This document shows, piece by piece, positions 13,513 to 24,218 of a DNA stretch of 64,000 nucleotides. The notes under the pieces are model-generated. The model was given only the letters and a program-made list of their open reading frames with translations. It did not search any database and had not been told where the DNA came from. The translations under genes were made by a program, and so were the position numbers. Position 1 is the first letter of the stretch; every line of letters begins with the position of its first letter. The DNA is from Epithemia pelagica (taxonomy: Eukaryota > Bacillariophyta > Bacillariophyceae > Surirellales > Surirellaceae), in the NCBI GenBank assembly GCA_946965045.2, contig OX337236.1, forward strand, positions 1,860,001 through 1,924,000, written 5' to 3'.

Positions 13513-13904
13513 CTTTCAATTCCGAGACTCGCAATGATGATGGATGGGATGTTGGTTGTCTCACAATCAATACAAAACTTGCGAGAGATCTCTCAAACAA
13601 CTCGTCTGCCAAGTGATGTCGTCGCGTGTCTCATCAGTCGTCATCTCTCCCATCTTTCGCGAGACATCAACGTCACAAAATCAGTCCTTCTCCACTAAGG
13701 TTATCCGTACTGTACTATGGGTCGCGGTTTTTCGGGATATGGACGAGTACGTGTTCCCATCAAAACCCCAGAGTGACGAAGCAATGATAAGGCAAAATAC
13801 TGAACAAGAACTTGACACCACTCGAAGGGGAGTGATGACAGATCTTGGAGAAGATACCGATCCGACGCACCAACGGCACAATCGAAACAAAAAAGGTCCC
13901 CACC
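13513..13904. promoter_or_regulatory. Bidirectional promoter between plastid E2 and FabZ
   Basis: The 392 bp between the divergent E2 and FabZ start codons must hold both promoters; the two products act in the same plastid pathway (acetyl-CoA supply and fatty acid elongation), so co-regulation is plausible. The segment is duplicated downstream, where a LINE inserted at the position equivalent to 13,679-13,698 and pulled the two halves about 10 kb apart. Confidence 0.55.
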
Positions 13905-14528
13905 ATGATGAAGCTGGCCGTCGCACTTCTGATTTTCCTAAATGGAGCACATGCTTTTGTGTCTCCCATACCGAATGGAGCAACCACCACCACCACAAGA
14001 CTCCATGCCGAAGAAGAAGAAGAGGCCACAGAAGAAGCCGCAATGTTGGGTGCTCAAGCCATTTCGGCCTTGACCTCGTCCGTGTCGGCCATTTTTCCAT
14101 CGGAAGATGTGGATAACACCATCCCTCATCGATACCCCTTTGCCTTGGTGGATAAGGTTGTCGAATACGAGGCTGGTAAAAGAGCTGTTGGTATCAAGGC
14201 GGTGACCAAGAACGAAGAATTCTTCAACGGCCACTTTCCTGGACGACCCATCATGCCGGGTGTCTTGCAAGTCGAAGCCTTGGCCCAACTGGCGGGTATT
14301 GTCTGTTTGAAAATGGAAGGCAATGATGCGGGTGCCATCTTTTTCTTTGCCGGTGTGGATGGTGTCAAGTGGAAGAAACCCGTCGTGCCCGGTGATTCCC
14401 TCGTGATGGAAGTGGAAATTCTCAAGTTTAACAAAAAGTTTGGCTTGGTCAAGGCCACCGGAAAGGCCTGTGTCGATGGAGAAGTGGCCCTGGAGGTGGA
14501 AGAAATGACCTTTGCACTGGCCAAATAA
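13905..14528 (+). CDS. fabZ: Plastid 3-hydroxyacyl-ACP dehydratase FabZ, copy 1
   Basis: Dehydratase of the plastid type II fatty acid synthase. The chosen start (caccATGATG) gives an N-terminal signal peptide ending AHAFVSP, a plastid ASAF-like motif; the frame is open further upstream but that extension is charged and would spoil the signal. The mature domain has [30 protein letters not shown] (catalytic His in GHFPG) and [10 protein letters not shown] (catalytic Glu), then a hotdog-fold C-terminal half. Product 207 aa. It is divergent from the plastid E2 gene. A second copy with the same predicted protein lies at 38,207-38,830. Confidence 0.95.
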   Translation: MMKLAVALLIFLNGAHAFVSPIPNGATTTTTRLHAEEEEEATEEAAMLGAQAISALTSSVSAIFPSEDVDNTIPHRYPFALVDKVVEYEAGKRAVGIKAVTKNEEFFNGHFPGRPIMPGVLQVEALAQLAGIVCLKMEGNDAGAIFFFAGVDGVKWKKPVVPGDSLVMEVEILKFNKKFGLVKATGKACVDGEVALEVEEMTFALAK

Positions 14529-14971
14529 TAGAACAACAACACAAGAGAGTTGCTACATAGACGAAACTATTAAACCGTACAATGCCACATTCTGGATGTG
14601 TAGGGGACTGTTGTATGCTTCTTTCACACAGTATTCGTATATCACAAGTTTCACCGTGCCACGAGTGTCACACGGACGCACGCAGTGTTTTCAAAATATT
14701 TAAGCCGTTTTGCATTGTGGTCTGATCTATGTGTAGACTGTAATGCCACATGTCTGCTAGAGTAGCAACAAAATCTTCCTTCCCACAGTGAGGACAATGT
14801 GGATTCTCTGTCGTAGAACAGAGTTCGAAGGGCCGTCCTCCGCCTTGTGGCTACACACACCACCGTTGGTATATGGAGTCATCTTGAACCTGTCCGTGGC
14901 ACGACAAGGATCGGACCTGGTGGCGGGTACCAATTCCAGATGGACTGAGGGGAATGTGAGGCGCGAGGTCG
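14529..14971. other. Convergent 3' region between FabZ and the SETD3-like gene
   Basis: About 440 bp holding the 3' ends of two convergent genes. No coding or repeat signal of its own. The same stretch is present in the duplicated block at 38,831-39,276. Confidence 0.4.
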
Positions 14972-17011
14972 CTACAATGGGATTTCCGGATGCCGAATTT
15001 TCAAATACGCCGCCACAAGCTCCTCCACATGCAGGGGATCCCAACGTGCCGTTCCCTCCTTGTCGTGCTGTTGCTGGTGGTCCGTATCATTTTCTTGTTT
15101 GGCAACCTTGCTTTGGGGTGGCAGGGAATCATCATCACCCAAGTGCTTGTTCAATTGTTGGGCAATGGCCTGGGCGGTGGCGGCAAAGAATCGCAAGGTG
15201 GCAACTTCCGAGTCCACCACCAATGCCGCATAATAGGCACGGTCCTGATCCGGACGATCGGAATCCTTGTTTGGTTGCCTGGAATCGTGGTCGTCTTTTG
15301 CTCGCAACGACGACGACAAGACAAGGGTGCGTTGGGCTTTGGGAAAGGTATACGATTCCGCAAGTTCCAGCAATCGTTCTCGAAAGGCGGACAAGGCTTG
15401 TAATTCAGTTTGCAAGTCTTGTGGTGGTGGTGGTGGTTGATTTGGATGGGGGGAATCCATGGCACTTGGTTCCCCATACAACAATTGGTCATGATCGTCG
15501 TGGTCGTCTAGTTCAGGATCATGTTCTTCTTCTTCGTCGTCGCAGGCATTTAAAAAGGCCTCCATGTCATCTTCCATATCATCAACATCTTCTTCTTCTT
15601 CTTGTTCCTCTTTCATGCCATCATTGCCGTCGTGTTGTTCCATCCCATCTGTGGAAGCTGGCAAAGAATTCTTTCCAGTTTGGTGGTCTGGAAAAAAGGT
15701 TTCGAGTGCTTGCACAAACCCTCCATACGAATACGATTTGGGTCCTCGTCTCAGCACAATAATGCTTCGTTTTGGGTTGCTGCTTGTGGTCGTCCTCGTT
15801 GGAACAAATTCATAGATATCATTGCAAGATCCATCTGGTTCGATATTGTCCGCCAAGGCAAAGCCATAATTGAGCAAGAGTTGTCCATTGCTCTGCGCAC
15901 CGTACGTAATGGAAAGCATGGTTCCCGGTTGAAAACCATGGGTACTCTGGACAATGACTTGGTTGGCTTGAAACGTGTAGGAACACGATTTGCCAACGTT
16001 TGCGTTGCGAGGACCTCGATAATGATTGCACAAATCCAACAGGGGGACCAAGGTTGTGGTGGGACTCGCAGTGGTAGTTTCATTGGAAAAGGCGCGAGAT
16101 GAGACAATTGTCATGGCAACATCCAAGTCTTGATAGGAAAAGGTTGGAATTGTTGCCCCTATCGGCGCTCCATCCGTTCGAGTGTCGTCGTCCTCCTCCG
16201 GTCGTTGAAAAAGACTGGATCGGACGATGCGATTATAATGATGTTGCAACATTATTTTTTGAGCGTCCACATGAGCCCGAATGGGAGACCCACCCAACCA
16301 TTGATCCAATTCCTGTAACGACCAATGACGGGGCAATAGTTGGAGCAGTTCTGTGGAGGATGGCAAACTGTCCCAATAGGGTTGCCACCAAGACGACGAC
16401 GACAAGGAGGAATCCAATCGCAACAGGGCCACGTAGGCTGCCAATAAAATGTCTTGTTTGGAATAATACATCCATTCGTCGTCTTGTACGGTAGGGTTGG
16501 ATTCCTTGGAAGAAGACGACAAGACTTGATCGAGTTGCTGGATCCAAACAGCGTACTGTCTTGTCGCTGCTGATGTTGCGGTTTTGGTGGTGGTGGTTGG
16601 CTCCTTGGTGTTGTTGAGTTCCTGTTTTGGTGCCTCCTCCTTGTCATTGTCGTCGTCCTCCTCCTCCACGTGAGGAAGGGTGATCCAATGTGATTTGGAG
16701 ATTTTCATGACCACTTCTTGGACCGCCAAGGCACGTCTGGCCTCAGCCGCCCAACACAAGCCACGGATCGTACCATTTGTACCACCATCCTTGTGGACCA
16801 CTACTTCTGGCTGGAGTACGTGGCGATTCGACCAAGTATCTTCTGCTACCTCGTCCGGGGAACGACGCTTCATCCATGCCACTAAATTCTGGAACCATAC
16901 GAGCGACGATGGATTCGGCGACTCACCAAACGTGGCATTCATTTTGCGACATAGGAAACCGAAGAGACTACAACAGAGAAAGAGAGAGGGTGATGGTGAT
17001 GGTCGCAACAA
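14972..17011 (-). CDS. SET-domain protein lysine methyltransferase (SETD3/LSMT-like), copy 1
   Basis: Predicted S-adenosylmethionine-dependent methyltransferase of the non-histone SET group (Rubisco large subunit methyltransferase/SETD3-like). Key pieces are LVPLLDLCNHYRG and, further on, SITYGAQSNGQLLLNYGFALADN, which match the conserved NH and Y...G...N...LL..YGF motifs. The N-terminal part has an Asp/Glu-rich stretch; a very acidic insert (EEEEDVDDMEDDMEAF) and a proline run lie in the C-terminal half. It probably starts at the Met at 17,011, which opens with a hydrophobic leader (SPSLFLCCSLFGFLC), or at the MNATFGES Met shortly after. Its substrate cannot be told from sequence. The duplicate at 39,277-41,109 has lost roughly the first 90 residues. 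Confidence 0.8.
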   Translation of the reverse strand: MLRPSPSPSLFLCCSLFGFLCRKMNATFGESPNPSSLVWFQNLVAWMKRRSPDEVAEDTWSNRHVLQPEVVVHKDGGTNGTIRGLCWAAEARRALAVQEVVMKISKSHWITLPHVEEEDDDNDKEEAPKQELNNTKEPTTTTKTATSAATRQYAVWIQQLDQVLSSSSKESNPTVQDDEWMYYSKQDILLAAYVALLRLDSSLSSSSWWQPYWDSLPSSTELLQLLPRHWSLQELDQWLGGSPIRAHVDAQKIMLQHHYNRIVRSSLFQRPEEDDDTRTDGAPIGATIPTFSYQDLDVAMTIVSSRAFSNETTTASPTTTLVPLLDLCNHYRGPRNANVGKSCSYTFQANQVIVQSTHGFQPGTMLSITYGAQSNGQLLLNYGFALADNIEPDGSCNDIYEFVPTRTTTSSNPKRSIIVLRRGPKSYSYGGFVQALETFFPDHQTGKNSLPASTDGMEQHDGNDGMKEEQEEEEDVDDMEDDMEAFLNACDDEEEEHDPELDDHDDHDQLLYGEPSAMDSPHPNQPPPPPQDLQTELQALSAFRERLLELAESYTFPKAQRTLVLSSSLRAKDDHDSRQPNKDSDRPDQDRAYYAALVVDSEVATLRFFAATAQAIAQQLNKHLGDDDSLPPQSKVAKQENDTDHQQQHDKEGTARWDPLHVEELVAAYLKIRHPEIPL

Positions 17012-17280
17012 GGTCCATCAACACACATCCCGTCAAAAACCGATGGTTTTCAGATGCCTTAGACAGGATATGCTCCCGGTATCTTTTTTGGTGGTTTCTA
17101 GAAAGCTACCGAAAAGCGACCATATATAGAATACAAAGAAGCCCGCGCCCGCCCGGATTCAATATTACCAGCGACCAAAGACGCCCCGAAACATATGCCC
17201 CCAAATTCAGGTTAAGAAAAACATACGATAGTGTGTTAATACTGTACGATTTATCGCCGGGATCTGGGTACAATAGTACG
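17012..17280. other. Promoter side of the SETD3-like gene, up to the transposon end
   Basis: Upstream region of the minus-strand SETD3-like gene. It includes a stretch at 17,168-17,210 similar to one at 43,314-43,365, just upstream of CDC37. The DNA transposon begins at 17,281. Confidence 0.4.
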
Positions 17281-17309
17281 AGCTGGTTCACGTTGCGGAG
17301 TGCATGAGT
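17281..17309 (+). repeat. Left terminal inverted repeat
   Basis: Exact reverse complement of 24,219-24,247. Similarity stops sharply just inside the element. Confidence 0.8.
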
Positions 17310-17476
17310 ATATTAGTGTACAAGACTGTACCCGAAAAAAACCAGTACACAAAACTCCACAGTGGATAATCCGCAGCAACCATGACAATGGGATGGATCA
17401 ATGTTTGGACAAATACGATGCCATTCCTGGCTACAAACACAACAAGTACTATTGCTAATCGACTAAGTAGGTTCTA

Positions 17477-18016
17477 TTACGCATCTGCTGTAAAGAACAG
17501 GCTCTGGGTAGGGTATTTTGTCGTCATGTAGGCAAGAGCAGTCTTGAGCTCTTCCATGTGGAAGAGGCTCATGTAGAGGGTGACGACCATTGGGTCCATG
17601 CTGCTCTTCGTATCGATCGTGCACCGTGTGTAGAATTGAATGCGGCCCTTCTTCTTGCTGGAGTCCGTGGGTGAGAGAACTTCCTTCATCACTGTCTTGA
17701 CAATGAACCCAACTGGCAGCACAAGCAGCGGGTCGGCAAACTCGGACCGCGCTTCCCTCTTGTAAAATGCCAACCGAAGATAGTCTGTGCTTGTCTCCCG
17801 TTGGAGGAGAACATGCCCACGGTCGACAACATTCCGTCCATTTTGTTCTGCGCCGTTGTCGACAATGTCTCCAACGAGAACATTGACCCTGTCCGCGTAA
17901 AAGCTCGTCCGAAAGTTACATCGACTTCGATCGTCTTCAGAGCCAAACTTGTCCTTGTTGAAAAAGAACTCGACCTCGTCCTCCATGCCGTTGTTGATTG
18001 TTGGTGTTGGTAGCAT
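17477..18016 (-). CDS. Unrecognised 179-aa protein carried by the TIR element
   Basis: I do not recognise this family. The protein starts MLPTPTINNGMEDEVEFFF, lacks obvious membrane segments and reads as a mixed alpha/beta globular protein with regularly spaced hydrophobic residues (DYLRLAFYKREARSEFADPLLVLPVGFIVK). It is the leftmost gene of the transposon and is divergent from the Lys-rich gene at 18,254. Codon use and open length support it being real. Given its position, it may be an accessory factor of the element. Confidence 0.55.
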   Translation of the reverse strand: MLPTPTINNGMEDEVEFFFNKDKFGSEDDRSRCNFRTSFYADRVNVLVGDIVDNGAEQNGRNVVDRGHVLLQRETSTDYLRLAFYKREARSEFADPLLVLPVGFIVKTVMKEVLSPTDSSKKKGRIQFYTRCTIDTKSSMDPMVVTLYMSLFHMEELKTALAYMTTKYPTQSLFFTADA

Positions 18017-18253
18017 CGTACTCCGAACTCCGCACGTTAGGTTGATTGTTCGATCGATTCAAAGCAGTGGGTTGTTTCGTGTTTGCATGTTTCGTTTCCG
18101 GATGCATCCAAAATGTGGGAGCCACACGGGTTGGTCGGATCTTTACGCGCACCTCTTTCCGTTCAGCTATCCGTTGATCTAAGTAGGTTGTTTGAGTTTG
18201 GTCTTGAGATCGCGAGCAGATACATTCCACATCCCATTACAAGACACAGCACG

Positions 18254-19221
18254 ATGCTCTCAGTTGTGTGTTCGTCTCACAAAAAACAAAACAAGATGAG
18301 CAACAACAGCCATCGTCGCTACCCAAGTCGCACCCGCACCAAAACACCAAGCTTCCTGGATGACATCCAGGAAGATACTGTTCCTCCACCAGGGAAGACG
18401 CCAGGGAAGACACCAGCGAAGACACCAGCGAAGACACCGGGCAAGAAGCTCCCTCCGAAGAAGAGCTCCACGAAGAAGAACGCAAACAAGAAGCGTCGAA
18501 CAAAGAAGACGAGTCCGGAGCTCCCCCCACCCCAGTCTCCAGATTTCGTCATTTCCAAGGTGGTTGAAGGGGAGACCCCAAGAGGAGCAAACGAGGACAT
18601 AGTGGTATTGATGCCGGTGGCCATCGACGACAAGGCGCAGAGGCTCAAGGATGCATTGAACAAAGCAACGCAGTGGCATCTCATCCTTGGTGATGAGAAT
18701 GGAGCCACGACCCTGGTGCTTGGTCGAAACCACCATCATCATTCGGGCAAAGTCTCGATTGCCGAGATTGTGGAAACGCTTAAGCAGTCTGAGCGTAGCC
18801 ACAAGCCCAGAAACAATGAAACAATCAACGAAAATGGTAAGTTGATTGTGCCTTTGTAATTGATTGGAACGATCGTAGTACTCACCTCATTTTGTTTTCA
18901 GGACAAGAGGATGGAATGCTGATGGAGACTCGCACTCCATTGAAGAAGGAGGAGTCCATTGGTGAGGCGGAGACTGTCATGAAATCCAATGTGGTGGATT
19001 GGCAGTACTTGACGCCTGGTGAGAAGCACGCCCAAAAGAGACGTGAGGCCGAGAGGGCTGTGCATTTCATGGCTGACAGTTGTGCAAGCCCGAGTCTCTT
19101 TCGTGAGGCTGCTTCAACGGCGTCGGATGATGACGCCACGTATGACTCTCACGTTGATGATGGATTTGAAGATACGCAGGAGGAAAATATGTTTAGTCAG
19201 GAGGACTACTACAAGTATTAG
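18254..19221 (+). CDS. Lys/Pro-rich basic protein carried by the TIR element (one intron)
   Basis: Two exons, 18,254-18,836 and 18,902-19,221, joined across a clean GTAAGT...TTTTCAG intron of 65 bp; the phases agree (300 aa, or 286 aa from the Met at 18,296). The N-terminal half is strongly basic, with tandem PGKTPGKTPAKTPAKTPGKK repeats followed by Lys-rich runs, resembling histone H1 tails or a nuclear, DNA-binding tail. A more structured middle (EDIVVLMPVAIDDKAQRLKDAL) and an acidic C-terminus (DGFEDTQEENMFSQEDYYKY) follow. No known domain is recognised. Between divergent and convergent element genes it looks like part of the element's own set, perhaps binding DNA or chromatin. Confidence 0.6.
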
Positions 19222-19285
19222 TTACGTAAAATAAACCATTCTAAATACTGAATAATTGTTGTCCTTTACTTTCATCATCGTGGCC

Positions 19286-20512
19286 TTAGTCGCTTTCTTC
19301 TTCTTCATCGTCATCTTCGTCTTCGTCGTGCGAATCCTGATCTTTCTCGTTGTTGTTGCCTTCGTCATCTATCTCGTCATCCGAATCCGAATCTGAATCC
19401 TCATCTTCATCTCCTTCATCATCCGACTTCTCGGATTCCTCGTCGTCGTTGCCATCTGAAGATTCATCTTGCTCATCCTGGCTGCCAGTCCTCATGCCCG
19501 ACGCCAGATTGTAGCACCAGAACAACTCTTGATTTTTTTTAATGTTGCGTTTGGCTGTAGCCTTGAGCTTTCCATCGACCTGGACGTTGTAGCATTTGTC
19601 GTCCGGGTCAACAGGTTGGTTGTCGTGATACTTGGCATAGTTTGGATCGTTTGCAAAGTGCAAACCCATCCAAAGGTCTGCCGCGGATGGATCAAAGAAG
19701 ACAGAAGGCCTTGTACGCAGTCGGACAGCGTAAGCAGAAGGCGGACGAGACTTGTCAAGGACCTTACCACCATAGAATCCCAGCATTTCGCCTTTTTTGT
19801 AGGGCTTTGCTGCAAAAAGCCCGAGACGAGCGTTGTCCAAGGTTGATCGCTTGATGACAAACAAGTCTTCGTCGACGTACCGAACAATGCACTCGTACTT
19901 TTGTGAATTGTCGTTTAGGTCCACCATCATTGTCCCTTCGACAAGTAGATTGTTCTTGTGTTTCTTGTTGATTCCCGACCCTTTCTTATTGTTGTATTTA
20001 CTTGGAGCATAGTGTTTGATTGCTGTGCCAACAGGTTTGCCCTTGGAGCCGTGGGCTTTCCGGACCTGTGCACCTTCGATGCTCACGATGCCCTTGATGT
20101 GGGAGGAAATGAACCGATATAATTCGGTTCTTTCCTCCAAAGTACCTGATCCATACAGGCCTTCAAGCTTGGCCATGAGATTCTCCGCCTTCACTGCCCG
20201 TGGCGTTCTCGTTGTTGCAATCTTCTTCCTCGCTCGTTGTTTCTGATTGAGCTCATCCATTTTGTATTTTCGATTTTGCTGCATGCGACGAGGCGGCTTT
20301 GCTGCTCTTGTTCGTGTTCTTGCGGAACTTGCCTGTTGCTTTGTAGCGGAACGTGTCTGTCGCTTTCCCATGGCTGTTGCAGGCTGCTGCACTTTGTCGC
20401 TGTCGAAAAATTCTGACTGCTGCACTTTTATGAACTTGGACTGCTGCACTTTTTGGAGAAGGCGCAGAAACGCCAACCCTTTTGAGCTTCCGAATGAGAG
20501 TGAAAACCGCAT
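19286..20512 (-). CDS. SET-domain protein carried by the TIR element
   Basis: 408 aa. The N-terminal 150 residues are basic (RQTRSATKQQ, RTRTRAAKPPRR), suggesting nuclear localisation. A SET domain covers about residues 210-345: VIKRSTLDNARLGLFAAKPYKKGEMLGFYGGKVL at the start, FANDPNYAKYHDNQP for the NH-like region and AKRNIKKNQELFWCYN at the end. The tail is almost pure Asp/Glu/Ser. By family knowledge SET proteins of this layout methylate histones or other proteins. No pre-SET or post-SET cysteines are seen, and the canonical NHS is replaced by FANDPN, so activity is uncertain. It lies between the Lys-rich gene (convergent) and the transposase (same strand). Confidence 0.78.
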   Translation of the reverse strand: MRFSLSFGSSKGLAFLRLLQKVQQSKFIKVQQSEFFDSDKVQQPATAMGKRQTRSATKQQASSARTRTRAAKPPRRMQQNRKYKMDELNQKQRARKKIATTRTPRAVKAENLMAKLEGLYGSGTLEERTELYRFISSHIKGIVSIEGAQVRKAHGSKGKPVGTAIKHYAPSKYNNKKGSGINKKHKNNLLVEGTMMVDLNDNSQKYECIVRYVDEDLFVIKRSTLDNARLGLFAAKPYKKGEMLGFYGGKVLDKSRPPSAYAVRLRTRPSVFFDPSAADLWMGLHFANDPNYAKYHDNQPVDPDDKCYNVQVDGKLKATAKRNIKKNQELFWCYNLASGMRTGSQDEQDESSDGNDDEESEKSDDEGDEDEDSDSDSDDEIDDEGNNNEKDQDSHDEDEDDDEEEESD

Positions 20513-20721
20513 TGACAGTCATCAGACTGTCGTTTGTACACTGTGGACCAGTCTATTTTTGGTGTCACCAATGAACTTCGCAGCACTTGAGAGGTACAAA
20601 AAAGATTCTCTCATAAAATTTGCTTCTGGAAAAAGTGAAACAGAGTCTCGTGCATGACAAGCCTACAAGTATGAAGATGAAGAGGAGTTCTATGGTACGT
20701 AAATGTGTTACAATATGAATT

Positions 20722-23700
20722 TCAGCGTTCTGCTTCTTGTGCCTCCTTCCAGACTTGCTGGATGAACGAGTGCTCTTGATCGAGCGTGCACCGGTGAGTC
20801 TTCATACTCACATTCACATACTTCTCGATTTCGACAAACAGGATGTCATCTGTTGCACTTTGATTCCTGCTGTCAAACAACAAATAGGTAAGCATGTACC
20901 GCCTTGCTTTCGCTGAGAACCTGCGAACGGTTCTCAGCGAAACTTTCCCCATACTGTCTCTCACCACTTGCATGAACTTCGTCTTGTTGCCTTTCTTGTT
21001 TCTTGTCAAACGTCGGAAGTATCGCTTCCCAAGACCCCATGCGTACTCGATCCCTTCACCCGCCAGTTCGCAGTGGTATTTTGGTGTGACGAGGATTTCA
21101 AGGTTGCGAGAATATCGCTGCGAGAGATCAGCCGCCAGTTGTTCGAGGGCTGATCTCTCATTCTTGAAGTCCTCGCACGATCCCATCAGGTAAGTCAAGG
21201 AATACTTCTTGTATTCCTCCATCTTGTCCTCACGGACCTGTCCTGAACCATCCAACCATGTCTTACTCATGTCCTTGCGGTATTCCTGGAGCTTGGTGGT
21301 GTCAATGAAACCACGCTCGCCCAGAACTTGGAAGAGACCCTTTGGTTGCCCGAGCCAGCCCTGCTCCATGACAACTCGGTCTACCTCGGTTGGTAGCTGC
21401 CTTGCTGTCGAAATTGCCTGGAGCTGGTCAAGGGATTTGGAATGGTAGGCTTGAAGTGCCCTGTCGCCATGTTGAGCTCCTTGTTGAATGTCATGGCGAA
21501 TGAGCTCACCAATCAATTCTTTCTTGGACAGCTTGTGTTTCTTTGTTTGATTGGTTGGGTGGTCGAACTTCATTCGTTGTCGTTGCTCCTCAGTGAGAGG
21601 AACACCCTTATAAGCAAATGGGCCAGGGTCCGCATCCGTGTATACCATGGATTGCTTCGACCCTGGCTGAAGACGATGAGGGTGTGGATATGGACCGATG
21701 CACTCAACAATTGTCTCATGCATTTTGGGTACCACTCCACCCCAATCCTTGTTCATGGTCTTCTCGTTGAGCCCATCCTTCTGTTTTCGTCCATGACCGC
21801 TACTGTTGTCAAAGAGAAAAGCGAAATCAAAGGATGGATAGAGGACCATCAAACAATCAACCAAGTCCTCAAATTGGAGGGCCATGTGATCGTAGTTCCA
21901 CCAGCCATCATTGTTGGATCCATAGTCAAAATACGTGCAGAACGCACTGGCATCCGTGATCTGCCGGATCCGCTTGCTGCTGCCACCAAGTACTTGACTG
22001 GCAGAGTCCTCGGCCAAGTACGTCTGCGCTCGACGAGATTGATTGATTGCCTCAAGCTTCTCGGGGGTGAGCAGGACAACTTCGCCTGAGTTGTCTGAAT
22101 AGAACCCCCATGCGCGACTCACGAATGCACTAAGCATTAAACCGTGCCCGTCGTCTTTGGGCAAAAGAACTCCACGCCCTTTGTGGTCCCCCCAACTCTT
22201 CTTCGAGAAGGACCATTGCTTGAAAATGGCTTCATCTTGGCCAACAAGCACAACAGGACGACGCTCAGAAGGGAAACGATGCGACAAATTTCCTCCCAGC
22301 AGCTTGTTTTCATCTCTAATGTATGATGAAAACATATCAGGAAAACAATCTACATGGTATTCTCGCATTGTTTGGTTCGTCGAAGGGTCTCGAAACTCGA
22401 AAGCCCAAACATCCTTCATGAGCTTTTCGGAGACACCCTCAATCTCCCCGTTTTCTAGTTTGATTGCTTGGTCGGATGGAATCTGAATCCATCGATGCGC
22501 AAGCTTTTCCAACTCGAAGTATTTCGAGATGAACTGCTTCCGGGCTTGAACATTGTTGGCGTCCTCGTGACGGTCCGTGTAGTATGTCTTCTTTGTTTCA
22601 GAGAATCGAAACCCAGCAAATGTGAGAATCTTCCATGCCGCACCGACTGAAACACTGGGGAGATTCACTTTTTGACGGAACTCGTCCAACGTGAGCGGCT
22701 CTGTGGATGGCTCCCCATCTTCGGTGTCCGCCTGTTGCTCTTTTTTATATATCAATGGGATCAAACTGTCTCGAATGTACATGGCTGCCATCTCGCAGGA
22801 GAGGGTCTCCAGATGTTGGCTCGCCCACTTCTGCAGCAATGGGAGTGCTTCTGGATATTGAGCCAGAAAGCATGGGCACGGCTTCTTCCCAATCTGGATG
22901 TACCAGTTTGGATGCAGGAACTTGCCGCTGACCCGGAATGCAACGTTGGCTCTTTGCACAGTCCGCCAATTCTGCAGACCGCTTTTTGAGATTCTACTCC
23001 GTTCGGTTGCATATTTGCAACACGAAGTCCACGTGGCACCATCCTCCATGGTGTGCAGGGCTCGCTCATACGCAAGCCTCAGCACCCGCATCCTCATAAG
23101 CATCTTTGGGACACAAGAGTTTGGCGGTGGCTCATCTTGGCCCTTGTTGACAAGAGTCAAAAAGCAATCAAACCGTTGTTCCGCCATTTCAAGTGACTCA
23201 ATCCACCGTTCCAGCTTCTTTCTCGTTGTCTCCCCATTCACTCTCGGACCAAAGATTTTGCTCACAACGGGCCGGTCGAAGAAATCTACGGCAGAAGAGT
23301 CACTGGAGGCATTGGAATGCTCGTTGTTGTTGTTGTTTCCATTGTCGTTTCCTGTGCCTGTGGTTGTTGTTGTTGTGGTGGTTTCCAGTGCCTCTTCCAA
23401 AATCTGCTCTGGGCTTGGTGGTGATGACGCTGCCGTTGTGGCAGTTTCATCATCCTTGATTGGTGTTGTGGGTTTCTTGCGTTTGTTCCTCCCTCCAATT
23501 CGAATCCGATTGTGGCTTATGAATTTAAGCCACTCGTCAATAGTGTGGTTGAATTGAGGTGGTGGATCGGTCTGACGAGCCGAAACATAGTAGAATATTT
23601 GTTTCCCACCTCGACGTCGCACCTCGTGGCGGTAGATACCGTTGGGATTCCACTCTTGCGATAGGAAATGGAGTCGCCATTCACTAACTGAGCGCATTAA

Positions 23701-23922
23701 AGATCGATTCATCATTGTTGCGTCGGATAATTCCGGAATCCACTGCTTCAAGAAGACGGCAATCTCAGCGTCAATAATCCACCGGTTTGTCCAGAGGAAG
23801 CGTATTGGATGGCATCTGAAGCCAAATTCGTCGCATATGGTTGTGTATGGCCCTGTATATGATTGAACCATTTTGTCTGTTCGGGCACAGGCAGAGAGAT
23901 GGAGGATGAGGGGACTGCCCAC
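20722..23922 (-). CDS. DDE-superfamily transposase, full length (1,066 aa)
   Basis: Predicted cut-and-paste transposase. Catalytic candidates are visible: first Asp in VVLVGQDEAIFKQW (about residue 563), second Asp in FAFLFDNSSGHG (about 705) and the Glu in PKYHCELAGEGIEYAWG (about 952-959). This order and the PKYHCEL...IE..WG signature match a large transposase group, remotely Tc1/IS630-like, that I know from fungal and algal genomes. The N-terminal 130 residues hold a conserved W-rich region also found in the truncated relatives at 52,716 and 58,405. A Thr/Asn low-complexity stretch lies at 160-205. The likely start is the Met at 23,871 (MVQSYTGPY); the frame is open to 23,922. All motifs appear intact, so it may be active. 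Confidence 0.8.
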   Translation of the reverse strand: MGSPLILHLSACARTDKMVQSYTGPYTTICDEFGFRCHPIRFLWTNRWIIDAEIAVFLKQWIPELSDATMMNRSLMRSVSEWRLHFLSQEWNPNGIYRHEVRRRGGKQIFYYVSARQTDPPPQFNHTIDEWLKFISHNRIRIGGRNKRKKPTTPIKDDETATTAASSPPSPEQILEEALETTTTTTTTGTGNDNGNNNNNEHSNASSDSSAVDFFDRPVVSKIFGPRVNGETTRKKLERWIESLEMAEQRFDCFLTLVNKGQDEPPPNSCVPKMLMRMRVLRLAYERALHTMEDGATWTSCCKYATERSRISKSGLQNWRTVQRANVAFRVSGKFLHPNWYIQIGKKPCPCFLAQYPEALPLLQKWASQHLETLSCEMAAMYIRDSLIPLIYKKEQQADTEDGEPSTEPLTLDEFRQKVNLPSVSVGAAWKILTFAGFRFSETKKTYYTDRHEDANNVQARKQFISKYFELEKLAHRWIQIPSDQAIKLENGEIEGVSEKLMKDVWAFEFRDPSTNQTMREYHVDCFPDMFSSYIRDENKLLGGNLSHRFPSERRPVVLVGQDEAIFKQWSFSKKSWGDHKGRGVLLPKDDGHGLMLSAFVSRAWGFYSDNSGEVVLLTPEKLEAINQSRRAQTYLAEDSASQVLGGSSKRIRQITDASAFCTYFDYGSNNDGWWNYDHMALQFEDLVDCLMVLYPSFDFAFLFDNSSGHGRKQKDGLNEKTMNKDWGGVVPKMHETIVECIGPYPHPHRLQPGSKQSMVYTDADPGPFAYKGVPLTEEQRQRMKFDHPTNQTKKHKLSKKELIGELIRHDIQQGAQHGDRALQAYHSKSLDQLQAISTARQLPTEVDRVVMEQGWLGQPKGLFQVLGERGFIDTTKLQEYRKDMSKTWLDGSGQVREDKMEEYKKYSLTYLMGSCEDFKNERSALEQLAADLSQRYSRNLEILVTPKYHCELAGEGIEYAWGLGKRYFRRLTRNKKGNKTKFMQVVRDSMGKVSLRTVRRFSAKARRYMLTYLLFDSRNQSATDDILFVEIEKYVNVSMKTHRCTLDQEHSFIQQVWKEAQEAER

Positions 23923-24218
23923 GATGTTCGACAGTAGCTACTTTCACTGCTCCTGGAGACTGAACCACAGGTCGAAATGCGCAACACCCCTATGATTTTC
24001 TACTACTTTTATATCTAACCTATCGATTAGGTTGGGTGGTGTTTCGCATTTCGACCGGCGAATGGCCATCGTCGCATGAAGCGGTCACTAGTCGTTATTG
24101 CATTTTGCATTTTTCAATATGTGCGTGACAAAATGTGAGGAACACGAAAACCGTAAGTGATCCGAAACGCTGGGGTACTGTGGGCTAAAGTGTAGTATAC
24201 AATTTCCCACTATGAAAA

